In this document: positions 14,465 through 22,341 of the stretch, one piece after another | Position numbering within the stretch: position 1 is the first letter of the stretch | Layout: each line of letters begins with the position of its first letter | Assembly: GCF_001403735.1 (NCBI RefSeq) | Contig: NZ_CXPG01000019.1 | Location: 1 to 34,621 of the forward strand | Length of the DNA: 34,621 nt | DNA from: Jannaschia rubra | GTDB lineage: Bacteria > Pseudomonadota > Alphaproteobacteria > Rhodobacterales > Rhodobacteraceae | Direction of reading: 5' to 3' | Position numbers and translations under genes: made by a program | The notes under the pieces: generated by a model | The model's database searches: none | Told to the model about the DNA's origin: nothing | The model's input: the letters and a program-made list of their open reading frames with translations, nothing else

Positions 14465-14845
14465 TCCACCGCTCCCGCCGCGCCTGTCCGTCGGCCGGAA
14501 AGCTAGGCCATGACGCGCGCCGGGTGAAGCGCGCGGCGACCTCCGCCACCCCATCCGCCCCCGACTGTCGCGCGCCTGCGTCGGTCGGAGCCGGGGCGCG
14601 GGGCAGGGGGCGGTTGCATAGCCTTCGATGTTTCGCATGCGAAACATTCGGGGGGCGAGGCACGCACCGCCATGTCTCGCGCATCTTTTCCGGTAACCAT
14701 CGGGCGCCCCGGGCGTTCCATCCCGGATCCGCCGATACGTTCGCCGGCACCCCATGCCGAAGCGGTCCGGGGGGCGGCGATGTGCGGCGGCAGGACGCCC
14801 CGCGCCGCGAATGGACCGGGGAAGGACAACCGGGGCGGGGACACC
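14465..14845. other. Divergent intergenic region
   Basis: 381 bases between the divergent gene at 14464 and the MATE gene at 14846. It contains one parS-like palindrome (14628-14647). No consensus promoter is obvious on either strand, though both neighbouring genes must start here. In-frame extension of the MATE gene back to 14672 is possible but is not supported by family length. Confidence 0.5.
14628..14647. repeat. parS-like palindrome with full left arm, GCATGC centre
   Basis: A perfect 20-bp palindrome preceded by TTGCATAGCCTTCG, same orientation as the other long-arm copies, in the middle of a divergent intergenic region. Confidence 0.85.
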
Positions 14846-16333
14846 ATGGCGCAGGCGATCGGGAAGGAAGGCATCGACCTGATATCGGGCAGCGTGCCGA
14901 AGGCGATGGCGCTCTTCGCCATCCCGACGCTCGGCTCGTCGGTGCTGCAATCGCTGAACGGGTCCGTCAACGCGATCTGGGTGGGCCGCTTCCTGGGCGA
15001 GAACGCATTGGCGGCCACGACCAACGGCAACATCGTGATGTTCCTGCTGATCTCCTTCGTCTTCGGCTTCGGCATGGCGGCGACGATCCTGGTGGGGCAG
15101 GCGGCGGGCCGGCGCGACGACGACGCGGCGCGGCGCGTCATGGGCACGGCGCTCGGCACGATCGTCCCGCTCGGCATCGTCATCGCGGGGGTGGGCTGGG
15201 TCGCGGCGCCCTGGCTGCTCGACGTGCTGGGCACGCCCGAGCCTGCACTGGACCTGGCGCTGGCCTACCTGCGCGTGATCTTCGTCGCCATGCCGGCCAC
15301 GCTCACCTTCACGCTGACGATGATGGCCCTGCGCGGCACGGGGGATTCGCTCACGCCGCTGTGGTTCATGGGCCTGTCCGTCGCCGTCGACATCGTGGTG
15401 AACCCGGTGCTGATCCTGGGGCTGGGGCCGGTGCCCGCGCTCGGCATCGCCGGGTCCGGGCTGGCCACGGTCATCGCCAACGGCGTGGCGCTGATCGGCA
15501 TCTACGTCACGATCTACCGGCGCGGATCGGTCCTGGCCCTGCGCGGCCGGGACCTGCGCCATCTGATCCCCGCGGGGGACATCCTGCGCGCGATGATCAC
15601 CAAGGGCCTGCCCATCGGGTTGCAGATGATCGTGATCTCGACCGCGTCGCTGACGATGCTGACCCTGATCAACCGCGAAGGCGTCATCACCGCCGCGGCC
15701 TACGGGGCCACGCAGCAGCTCTGGACCTATGTGCAGATGCCCGCCATGGCGCTCTCGGCGGCGGCCAGCGCCATGGCCGCGCAGAACATCGGCGCGGGAC
15801 AATGGGACCGCGTGTCGCTGGTCACGAAATGGGGCATCGGCTTCAACTTCGCGCTGACCGGCACGACGATCGCGGTGCTGACCCTGTTCGACCGCCACGC
15901 GCTCATCCTCTTTCTCGGGGCCGACAGCCCGGCCGTTCCCATCGGGCGGCATATCCAGCTCATGGCGACCTGGGGGTACCTGTTCTTCGGCGTGGCGCAG
16001 GTGCTGTTCGGCACGATGCGGTCGAACGGCTATGTCATCGCGCCGCTTCTGGTGATGGTCGTGTCGATGTATCCGGTGCGCCTGGGCTTCGCCTTCGGGC
16101 TCTATCCCGTGCTGGGGGAGGACGCGCTCTGGCTGTCCTTTCCCGCCGGCATGGTCGCCACGGCGCTGATGGCCGCCTGGCTCCATCGCCGCGGCACATG
16201 GCGCAAGGGGTCGGTCATGCCCGCCGGGGAGGCCGCGCGGCAAGGCTGCGCCGACCGCGATTGCGGCAGCGTCGACGGCGCCGGCACCGACCTCGCCCCC
16301 GCCACGGGCTACCGCCAGATCGCGGCCGAATGA
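14846..16333 (+). CDS. MATE-family multidrug/cation efflux transporter
   Basis: This 495-residue inner-membrane antiporter has about 12 hydrophobic segments arranged as two six-helix halves, starting at IDLISGSVPKAMALFAIPTLGSSVLQSLNGSVNAIWVGRFLG. It exports drugs or metabolites in exchange for Na+ or H+. MATE hallmarks are present: a 'P..' kink in helix 1, GQAAGRRD after helix 3, ATQQLWTYVQMPAMALSAAASAMAAQNIGAG at the start of the second half. ATG 14846 gives MAQAIGKEG, and family alignments begin there. The hydrophilic 40-residue tail is not typical and may be poorly conserved. The substrate cannot be told. Confidence 0.88.
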   Translation: MAQAIGKEGIDLISGSVPKAMALFAIPTLGSSVLQSLNGSVNAIWVGRFLGENALAATTNGNIVMFLLISFVFGFGMAATILVGQAAGRRDDDAARRVMGTALGTIVPLGIVIAGVGWVAAPWLLDVLGTPEPALDLALAYLRVIFVAMPATLTFTLTMMALRGTGDSLTPLWFMGLSVAVDIVVNPVLILGLGPVPALGIAGSGLATVIANGVALIGIYVTIYRRGSVLALRGRDLRHLIPAGDILRAMITKGLPIGLQMIVISTASLTMLTLINREGVITAAAYGATQQLWTYVQMPAMALSAAASAMAAQNIGAGQWDRVSLVTKWGIGFNFALTGTTIAVLTLFDRHALILFLGADSPAVPIGRHIQLMATWGYLFFGVAQVLFGTMRSNGYVIAPLLVMVVSMYPVRLGFAFGLYPVLGEDALWLSFPAGMVATALMAAWLHRRGTWRKGSVMPAGEAARQGCADRDCGSVDGAGTDLAPATGYRQIAAE

Positions 16334-16360
16334 CGGGGCAGGGGGCGCGGGGCCTGCGAT

Positions 16361-16376
16361 GTTTCGCGTGCGAAAC
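16361..16376. repeat. Degenerate parS-like palindrome
   Basis: GTTTCGCGTGCGAAAC has a GT in place of a symmetrical centre, and its left arm is reduced to GCCTGCGAT. It lies 27 bases after the MATE stop. It appears to be a decayed member of the family. Confidence 0.7.
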
Positions 16377-16516
16377 GTTGGGGGGATGGGGCAGAGTTAC
16401 CGATGCTGCGTGTTGCACAGACTTCTGCTATCGGTAGCCAGCCGGAAACCGTCAATAACCGCTCAAGTTTCGAACCGGATTCTTGGCAGCGTCAATCGGG
16501 GGCGGTTGTGCATTTG

Positions 16517-16536
16517 CCACAAACGAGGGTTTGTGG
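16517..16536. promoter_or_regulatory. Inverted repeat with GAGG loop (copy 1)
   Basis: CCACAAAC-GAGG-GTTTGTGG is a perfect 8-bp stem with a GAGG loop. A good -10 (TATAGT, 16553-16558) follows 16 bases later, so the right arm covers the -35 position. It lies 48 bases before the small-ORF start. Its structure is repeated at 16715. Confidence 0.6.
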
Positions 16537-16584
16537 ATCGTCTTTGTGAGGGTATAGTCGGCGCCAATAAATTGGAGGAAGCTG

Positions 16585-16695
16585 ATGCAGATGGGCTTTT
16601 GGAAAACCGTTTTAGCTGTTTTCATTGGTATACTTTTGTACGAGGTCGTTGACAACATCGTTATGGGGATCAGCGCCTATTATATGGCGCAATGA
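16585..16695 (+). CDS. 36-residue membrane peptide
   Basis: This small ORF is supported by a strong ribosome site (TTGGAGGAAG, ending five to six bases before ATG 16585) and the promoter candidate at 16553. The peptide starts MQMGFWKTVLAVFIGILLYEVV and continues through DNIVMGISAYYMAQ, giving one membrane-spanning helix (about residues 4-22) and a short tail. It could be a small membrane protein or the toxin of a type I system, but no antisense RNA is evident. GC is much lower than in neighbouring genes. The next gene downstream shares its upstream repeat. Confidence 0.55.
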   Translation: MQMGFWKTVLAVFIGILLYEVVDNIVMGISAYYMAQ

Positions 16696-16714
16696 GCGAA
16701 CCATTTTTAACGTT

Positions 16715-16732
16715 CAAAAACGAGGGTTTTTG
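16715..16732. promoter_or_regulatory. Inverted repeat with GAGG loop (copy 2)
   Basis: CAAAAAC-GAGG-GTTTTTG has the same loop as copy 1 but a stem with compensating changes. The bases after both stems also match (GGATCGTCTTTGTG versus GGAGCGTTTGGGTG). It lies 40 bases before the TTG start of the next gene and is a candidate shared operator or RNA hairpin. Confidence 0.6.
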
Positions 16733-16772
16733 GAGCGTTTGGGTGTTAATATTATGAAGGAAGGTCCATTTA

Positions 16773-17237
16773 TTGGATAATGATAGACTTCGGGTTCCAC
16801 CTGATTCAGAGTACTTTCATGCTATCGGGTTAGCCACGGTAGCTTTTGCACGACTGGAGTGGGACGCAGTGTGGTGCTGTAACAGGCTGGAGCCTGGCTA
16901 CATCAATAGTATTGAGCCTCGAAGAAAAACGGCGGGCACAATTGCAAACGACTTAGTGGCACTATTTTCGCGAGTTTCTGATGTTGAGCTTGCGTCAAGA
17001 ATTGCTCCTTTTGCAGGCGAGTTCGTAGAAGTTGTGAAAGAAAGGAACGGATTGATGCATGGAAAGCCAGCAACCGCCCCAAATGGGGATCAGAGGCTGT
17101 TTTGGCGTGGTGTCGAATGGACAGTCGATACAGTAAACGCATTTTCTGATCTTTGCGTAAAAGCAGGAATGCCCTTGAACGCTTTGCTCTATGATGAGTT
17201 GAAGGAATCATGCCAAGTAACTTTCGGCCAAACTTAG
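16773..17237 (+). CDS. HEPN-like protein
   Basis: This 154-residue, mainly helical soluble protein starts at TTG 16773, eight bases after AAGGAAGG. It contains KERNGLMHGKP: Arg91-Asn92-x-x-x-His96 fits the RNxxxH motif of HEPN ribonucleases. An earlier helix, ATVAFARLEWDAVWC, is like the first helix of many small HEPN-type defence and toxin proteins. HEPN domains cut RNA in toxin-antitoxin and abortive-infection systems. No nucleotidyltransferase (MNT) partner is next to it; the only neighbour in the same islet is the 36-residue membrane peptide. The low GC suggests recent acquisition. Function is inferred from one motif. Confidence 0.6.
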   Translation: MDNDRLRVPPDSEYFHAIGLATVAFARLEWDAVWCCNRLEPGYINSIEPRRKTAGTIANDLVALFSRVSDVELASRIAPFAGEFVEVVKERNGLMHGKPATAPNGDQRLFWRGVEWTVDTVNAFSDLCVKAGMPLNALLYDELKESCQVTFGQT

Positions 17238-17283
17238 ATACACATGCATTGCCCTTCCAAAAAACCACCCCTCGTCGAACGGC

Positions 17284-18267
17284 TCACCGAACCGGACGTT
17301 GGCGCGCTTGCGGCTCAGGTCCGAAAAGCCCACCCCAATTACATAGCCTTCGATGTTTCGCATGCGAAACATCCGTGCGTGTCAGGCGACGGGGCGGGGG
17401 GACGCGGCGGGGGGTGACGGGCGATCCGGCGGCCGGGGCCGCGCGCGGTGCCGGGGGCGGGGGGAGGTCGTCCGCATCCGTCCCGGCGGCGGTCCGCGCT
17501 CCGGGGCCGGGGGCCCCGATCGCCTCCGCCGCCGCCGCCGCCTCCGCTTCCTCCTCCACCGCGCCCGAAAGCTCTCCGATCAGGTCGAGCAGGTGGTCGC
17601 TGAACTCCTCCGCGCCGCTGTCGTGCCAGGCTTTCGCATCCGCGCGCCCGGCCCGCGCGCGGGTGAGCGAGACGGGAAAGACCGCGCGGAACCGGCCCGC
17701 CGTCTCGGTGGCCACGCGGTGCAGCACGCGGGCGCGGTCGCGCTCGGTCGTCAGCTTGTCGAACCGCGTGACCAGAAGCAGGCTCCGCGCGCGCACCGCC
17801 TCGGGCATGTCGTTCCAGACGGCATCCTCCGACCGGCGCCAGGCCTGGGTCGCATGGGTGCACCAGAGCACCATGTCCACCCCGTCGAGCGCGCGGCGCC
17901 AGACCTCGGGGTCCATGTTCGGGTCCGAGATGCCGGGCAGGTCGATCAGGTCGCAGTGCTTCAGGATCTCGGCGCGCATCGGCAGGCGGATGTGGCGGGT
18001 GCCGTCCACGGGGACGGAGGCGATGTCGGCCAGGGGCACCTCGGTCTCGGTCCCGTCCAGGGCGACGCGCACCGCGGGGCCGTCCCCTTCGGTCAGCCAG
18101 ACGGGCGAGAGGCGCGTGGCGGTGACCTTCTCGGGCAGGGCGCGCGCGCCCAGAAGCAGGTTCGACAGGGTGCTCTTGCCCACGCTGAACTCGCCCATGA
18201 TGGCGATGCGGGGGCGGCGCGCGGGGGCGGCGGCCTCCGGGTCGGGCAGGGGGGGCATGCCGGTCAT
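17284..18267 (-). CDS. GTPase, second gene of the dynamin operon
   Basis: This 327-residue GTPase has a G domain at about 18-215: G1 GEFSVGKST (25-33), a G2 candidate Thr51 (TATRLSPV), G3 DLPG (109-112), and a G4 variant TRFDKL (167-172). G1 and G3 resemble the dynamin/Era group. The C-terminal 100 residues are Ala/Pro-rich, probably unstructured. The reading frame then crosses a parS-like palindrome, so the last ~30 residues (from TDVSHAKH) are encoded by that repeat and sequence beyond it. ATG 18267 overlaps the dynamin stop by four bases (ATGA), so the two proteins are likely made together. The tandem organisation suggests they form a heteromeric membrane-remodelling or switch complex. Confidence 0.8.
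   Translation of the reverse strand: MTGMPPLPDPEAAAPARRPRIAIMGEFSVGKSTLSNLLLGARALPEKVTATRLSPVWLTEGDGPAVRVALDGTETEVPLADIASVPVDGTRHIRLPMRAEILKHCDLIDLPGISDPNMDPEVWRRALDGVDMVLWCTHATQAWRRSEDAVWNDMPEAVRARSLLLVTRFDKLTTERDRARVLHRVATETAGRFRAVFPVSLTRARAGRADAKAWHDSGAEEFSDHLLDLIGELSGAVEEEAEAAAAAEAIGAPGPGARTAAGTDADDLPPPPAPRAAPAAGSPVTPRRVPPPRRLTRTDVSHAKHRRLCNWGGLFGPEPQARQRPVR
17352..17373. repeat. parS-like palindrome inside the GTPase gene tail
   Basis: A perfect 22-bp palindrome (GCATGC centre) preceded by TTACATAGCCTT, matching the long left arm of other copies. It is read through by the GTPase frame and is the last copy seen in the window. Confidence 0.85.
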
Positions 18268-20381
18268 TCCATGTCCTCCGGGCCGTCCACGTCGAGCTCA
18301 TCGAGGATCAGCTCGAACAGCTGCTCGCGCTCGTCCTGCGCGGTGACGCCGAACAGGCCGTGCAGCTCGTCGAGGCCGATCTCGGTCTTGCGGCAGATGT
18401 CGGACAGCACGACGCGCTGTTCGGCGAGGAACCCCTCCAGCCGGTTGAGGCCCATGATCCGCAACTCGCCCGCCTGCCGGACCTTGAGCTCGTCCACCAT
18501 GGGCGCGGTCTCGGCGGCGATCAGGTCGCGGAAGCCGCGGGCGAGGGCCCGGTAGCCCCGCCGCCGGCCCCACCAGCCCTTCCACCACGACGTCCTGAGG
18601 TCGAGCGCGAGGGTCTGCGCCAGCGCCACCGGCGGCGGCGTCTCGGGCGCCTCGGGGGGGTCGACCATGAAGTTCTCGACCTCGACCGAGAAGATGCGGC
18701 CGTAGGCGGTGGTCAATTCCATCGCGGCGATGGCGAAGCCTTCCTCGCAGGCGCGGGCATAGTTGCGGCGCATCACCTGACAGCTGGTCCGCAGCAGCAT
18801 CCGCAGGCCGTCGGGGCTGTAGTTCCAGACCTCGCCCTCGCCGTGGGTCTCGAGGTGCTGGAGCAGGGATTCGAGCGCGCGTTCCAGGAACCGGGCGTGG
18901 ACCTGGTCGATCCGGGCCGCGAAATCCGCGAACACCCGGTCGAGCCGGGCCTCCATCTCGGCGACGCAGCGCAGGCGGATGTCCTCCAGCAGGGCCTCGA
19001 CGCGGGGGGCCTCCATGGCGCGCACCTCGGTCGCGCCCGACCGCAGCGACACGATCTTGCCCGAGGCGCGCAGCCCCGAGACATAGTTCGCCGCCCGCCG
19101 GCGCAGGCCCGACAGCAGCCGCGCGGCCGGCCCCTCGACCAGCCTGTCGCCGATCGCCCCGTAGAGCGCGGGCACCCCCGACAGGGTCCAGGCCATCGCG
19201 GCGGCGTCCATCCCCGCCACCCCGGGCGTGGCGGCGGCCTGGTTCTGGAGCGCCATGGCGGCCTCGGGGTCCATGTCGTCGAGCCCCCCGGTCAGCACCG
19301 CGTTGGCCCAGGCGGCGCTGCCGAAGATCACCTCGATATCCTCGGGGGCGCCGGCGCGGGCCAGGGTGTCGGCCAGGCTGGCGCGGATCTCGGGGACCTG
19401 GGTCGCGGGGTCGGAAAGTTCGTCGATGCGGTTGACGAAGATCAGGATCTGGCGCGATTTCACGTTGGAGATCAGGCGGATCAGCCCCATGTCCGTGGTC
19501 GACAGCGCCTGGTGCGCCGACAGGACGACGACGCAGGTGCGGCTGTCGCGCAGGGCGCGGATGGTGATCTGCTCGCGCATCATGAAGGTGTCGTTGACGC
19601 CCGGCGTGTCGCGGATGCACAGCGGCACCGGCAGGCCGCCCGCCCCGAGGTAGAGGTCGGCCGAACGGGTGATGTCGGCGAACTGCCCCTGCTGTTCCTC
19701 GCGCGAGAGGGCGTCGAAATCGTCGCCCATGCAGACGTATCGCTTGACCAGCGCGTCGTCGAAGGCGGCGTAGTCGTGGCTCTGCCCCAGCAGGAGCTCG
19801 AACCGGCGGCCGAGCCGCTCGCGGGTCTTGTCGCGCATGGCGGCGACCTGCCGGCGCAGCTTGTGCACCTCGTCGTCGGCGCCGGCGCGGGCCGACAGGT
19901 CGCCGATGCGGCCGCCGTTGCGGACGAGATGGTCCCATTCGTCGCGGTCGAAGAAGCGGAACGAGGCGGCGGGGGCGTCGGCGTGCCGCGGCACGCCGAG
20001 GTGCAGCGAGGTGACGACCGAGGTCCAGGGGTTCACGTCGGCGGGCAGGAGGCCCGGATGGCCGGCCATGGCGTTGACCAGCGTGGTCTTGCCCGACTTG
20101 ATCTGCCCGATCATCGTCACGCCCGGCTCGAACGTGTCGAGTTCGTGGATCATCTGGCGCACCTTGCGGGCGATGTCGTCGCCGCCGATGGCCTCGATGT
20201 CGCGCAGCACCTCGCGCAGGGCGTCGATCTCGTCGCGAAGCTCCGCCAGACGGGAAAGCCCCGCCGGCGGGATCGCGACGGGAGCAGGAGCGGGGGCCGT
20301 GGTCGAAGTCGGGGCAGGGGTCGCGCCGCCCGGCAGCGCGATGGCATCGGCGGTGCCGTCTTCGATCCTGCTCATGTCCAT
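18264..20381 (-). CDS. Dynamin-like large GTPase
   Basis: This 705-residue protein has a Pro/Ala-rich N-terminus (10-40), a helix (43-80) and a dynamin-type G domain: G1 GQIKSGKTT (92-100), G2 Thr120 (NPWTSVVT), G3 DTPG (258-261, followed by VNDTFMMREQITIRAL), G4 NRIDEL (317-322). The remaining ~300 residues are helical, as in bacterial dynamin-like stalks. WWKGWWGRRRGYRALARGF is a Trp/Arg-rich patch that could bind membrane. Bacterial dynamins tubulate or fuse membranes and some serve phage defence or stress repair. ATG 20381 is preceded by GAGGAA. It is first in an operon with the smaller GTPase, and its promoter region shares a 17-bp element with the FHA/PP2C operon. Confidence 0.85.
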   Translation of the reverse strand: MDMSRIEDGTADAIALPGGATPAPTSTTAPAPAPVAIPPAGLSRLAELRDEIDALREVLRDIEAIGGDDIARKVRQMIHELDTFEPGVTMIGQIKSGKTTLVNAMAGHPGLLPADVNPWTSVVTSLHLGVPRHADAPAASFRFFDRDEWDHLVRNGGRIGDLSARAGADDEVHKLRRQVAAMRDKTRERLGRRFELLLGQSHDYAAFDDALVKRYVCMGDDFDALSREEQQGQFADITRSADLYLGAGGLPVPLCIRDTPGVNDTFMMREQITIRALRDSRTCVVVLSAHQALSTTDMGLIRLISNVKSRQILIFVNRIDELSDPATQVPEIRASLADTLARAGAPEDIEVIFGSAAWANAVLTGGLDDMDPEAAMALQNQAAATPGVAGMDAAAMAWTLSGVPALYGAIGDRLVEGPAARLLSGLRRRAANYVSGLRASGKIVSLRSGATEVRAMEAPRVEALLEDIRLRCVAEMEARLDRVFADFAARIDQVHARFLERALESLLQHLETHGEGEVWNYSPDGLRMLLRTSCQVMRRNYARACEEGFAIAAMELTTAYGRIFSVEVENFMVDPPEAPETPPPVALAQTLALDLRTSWWKGWWGRRRGYRALARGFRDLIAAETAPMVDELKVRQAGELRIMGLNRLEGFLAEQRVVLSDICRKTEIGLDELHGLFGVTAQDEREQLFELILDELDVDGPEDME

Positions 20382-20460
20382 CGGTTTATTCCTCGTTGCG
20401 GTCGGCAGCGCACGCGGATGCGCCCCTGCGGCAACCAGACCGCGACGGATTGTCCTGGAT

Positions 20461-20477
20461 ATGGCTTCAAAATGGTG
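20461..20477 (-). promoter_or_regulatory. Shared upstream element, dynamin operon copy
   Basis: On the minus strand this reads CACCA-TT-TTGAAGCCAT. The same 17-bp sequence with two changes stands at 24008-24024. Both copies end exactly 80 bp from the start codon they precede (20381 and 23928), while the 80-bp leaders themselves are otherwise different. A shared activator or sigma-factor site is likely. Confidence 0.65.
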
Positions 20478-20583
20478 AAAGTTTGAACATTGCGGGGGGC
20501 CTGCGGGGGCCGCGGCATTCCGGCCCCCCGATCCGCACGTTCGACCGGCGCCCGGGGGGGCCCGTCGCCGGAATCGTCGGTCG

Positions 20584-21050
20584 TCAGTCGATCAGGCCGG
20601 CAAGGTTCCCGCGGACGGCATCGTCGAGCCAGGCGGGCCAGACGTCGGGACAGGCGGTCAGGAAATGGACCGCCGCCGCCTCCGCCGTGGCGGAATTGTC
20701 CTTCTGCCAGGCCAGCACCTCGCTCATCCGGGCGTTGGCGAAGGTCAGCTTCGACAGGGACGCGGCCCGTTCGGGATGGTCCTCGCCGAAGGTCGTGGTC
20801 ACGACCGTGATGACGGGCGTCGAGGCATAGGCCGTCATCCCGGCGTCCTCGCAGGTGGCATCGACGGTGCAGGCCCAGGCCTCCTCGTCGAAGGGGCCGA
20901 GATCCACCTGCGTCATGTCGTATTTGCCGATCAGGCTCGTCGGCTCCCCGTTCTCGACCGCCGAGGCCATGGAGGTGGCGAGGGTCTCGCCCGATCCGTG
21001 CTGGAAGATCTCGATCCCCGCCGCCCCGATCCCGGCGGCGCGAGGGCACC
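20584..21050 (-). pseudogene. Glycine-betaine/proline ABC binding protein, C-terminal remnant
   Basis: The readable part (IEIFQHGSGETLATSMASAVENGEPTS ... DMTQVDLGPFDEEAW ... STPVITVVTTTFGEDHPERAASLSKLTFANARMSEVLAWQ ... AAAVHFLTACPDVWPAWLDDAV) matches the end of OpuAC/ProX-type periplasmic binding proteins. About half of the normal protein, including the signal peptide, is absent. The frame upstream of 21050 runs into unrelated sequence at one arm of a 10-bp inverted repeat (21044-21053 and 21111-21120). No ABC ATPase or permease is nearby. An ATG at 20970 could give 128 residues, but without export it would not be functional. Confidence 0.7.
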
Positions 21051-21120
21051 GTCAACTTGGCGGACCGGCCGAACTCGCGGCTGCCGGGCTGGATATCGCG
21101 CCGCAGGATCGACGGTGCCC
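21044..21120. repeat. 10-bp inverted repeat at the remnant's edge
   Basis: GGGCACCGTC (21044-21053) and GACGGTGCCC (21111-21120) are perfect complements across 57 bases, placed exactly where the binding-protein homology ends. It may mark the end of a small insertion or the site of a deletion. Confidence 0.5.
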
Positions 21121-21165
21121 GCGTGCGATCGGCCTTCGAGCAACTCTGCCCTGTTATAGCTTGGC

Positions 21166-22341
21166 TCAGGCCACCATCCGCAGGTCGCGGGTCAGGGTGT
21201 GGCGGAGCTGGATCATCAGGCTGACGGCTTCGACGGCGGCGCTGTCGCGGTTCTCGACCTGCATGAGCTGCGCCATGTCGGCGGCGCGGGTGGCGGCGTC
21301 GCGGGCGGCGGCGAGCAGGGGGTCGGTGCCGGGCACGGCGTCCAGATGCCCGTCGAGCCAGACGAGCTCGGCGACCGAGCGGCGCATCACCTCCGTGGGG
21401 GTCGCGGCGCCCTGCGTCATGTCGCGGCCGGCGCGGGCGAGGCGCTCCACCGCCTCCTCGAAGGCGCGGCGGGTGGCGGCGGGGGACGGGGCGGACACGG
21501 GGGCGATCGCCTCCAGCCCGTGACGGCAGAGCAGCACGTCGGCCCGGTCCGCCAGCGCCTGCCGCCCGTCGTCGAGCTGGCGCAGCACCGTGGCGATCAG
21601 GGTCTGGCCGCCGCTGGCGCGCAGGCGGGCGCGGTCGATGCCGCCGGGGCCGTCCGTGTCGCGCGCGGCCAGCGCCTCGGGCGTGTCGATGGCGAGGACG
21701 TGGGGGAAGTCGGCGCCCGCCGCCTCGCCGAGCGCGCGGATCGCGGCGGCGCGCGCCTCCGGCCCGCCCAGATCGTCCGCATGGGTCCGCAGCAGGATGC
21801 CGTGGCCGCGCAGCGCGGCGGGCAGGCCGCGCCAGACGCGCGCCTCGCCCGCGTCGAAGGTCCGGCTGCACCAGATCGCGATGTCGGCGCGGCGCGCGGC
21901 CCAGGCGGCGGCGCGGGCCTGCGCCTCGGGGTCGGGGCCGGCGACCACCTCGAGCAGGGAGATCCGGCCGAGCGCGGGCAGGTCGGCCGTCATCTCGACG
22001 AAGACCGCCCCGCGCGCGGCGAGGGTTTCGGGGTCGGGGTCGGACAGCGTCTCGACGCGGCCGTCGGCCTGCGTCAGCCGGGCCATGCGCCGCGACCCCG
22101 CCACCAGCCTGAGCGTCGGCAGGCGCAGGCCGTCGGGCACCACCCGCGCGCCCGCCAGCAGGTTCAGCACCGCCGACCGGCCCCCGCGCGGCGGCCCCAT
22201 CAGCACCACGCGCACCGGCACGTCCATCCGTGCGACCAGGGCCTGCGCCTCGGCGCGGGCGTCCGGGGGCAGGACGCCCGCGGCCAGCGCCGCGTCGAGC
22301 CGCGCGCGCACCGGCGCCAGGGGGTCGGGTCGGGGGGTCAT
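21166..22341 (-). CDS. Degenerate P-loop GTPase-like protein
   Basis: This 391-residue protein has the layout of the neighbouring GTPases but altered catalytic motifs. The P-loop reads GPPRGGRS (49-56), with Arg55 instead of the invariant Lys. The expected G3 DxPG position is LLEVVAGPDP (from 129). G4 is THAD (186-189). The C-terminal half is helical (EAVERLARAGRDMTQGAATPTEVMRRSVAELVWLDGHL). It probably cannot hydrolyse GTP and may act as a scaffold or partner for the active GTPases. ATG 22341 overlaps the PP2C stop (ATGA). It is the last of the three-gene FHA-PP2C-GTPase operon. Confidence 0.75.
   Translation of the reverse strand: MTPRPDPLAPVRARLDAALAAGVLPPDARAEAQALVARMDVPVRVVLMGPPRGGRSAVLNLLAGARVVPDGLRLPTLRLVAGSRRMARLTQADGRVETLSDPDPETLAARGAVFVEMTADLPALGRISLLEVVAGPDPEAQARAAAWAARRADIAIWCSRTFDAGEARVWRGLPAALRGHGILLRTHADDLGGPEARAAAIRALGEAAGADFPHVLAIDTPEALAARDTDGPGGIDRARLRASGGQTLIATVLRQLDDGRQALADRADVLLCRHGLEAIAPVSAPSPAATRRAFEEAVERLARAGRDMTQGAATPTEVMRRSVAELVWLDGHLDAVPGTDPLLAAARDAATRAADMAQLMQVENRDSAAVEAVSLMIQLRHTLTRDLRMVA

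Noticed and set aside
13072-16437. Very long plus-strand open frame (over 1,100 codons)
   Set aside because: It crosses the minus-strand genes at 12768-14464 and a different frame of the MATE gene. Its product is Arg/Pro/Ala-rich low complexity, a by-product of high GC.
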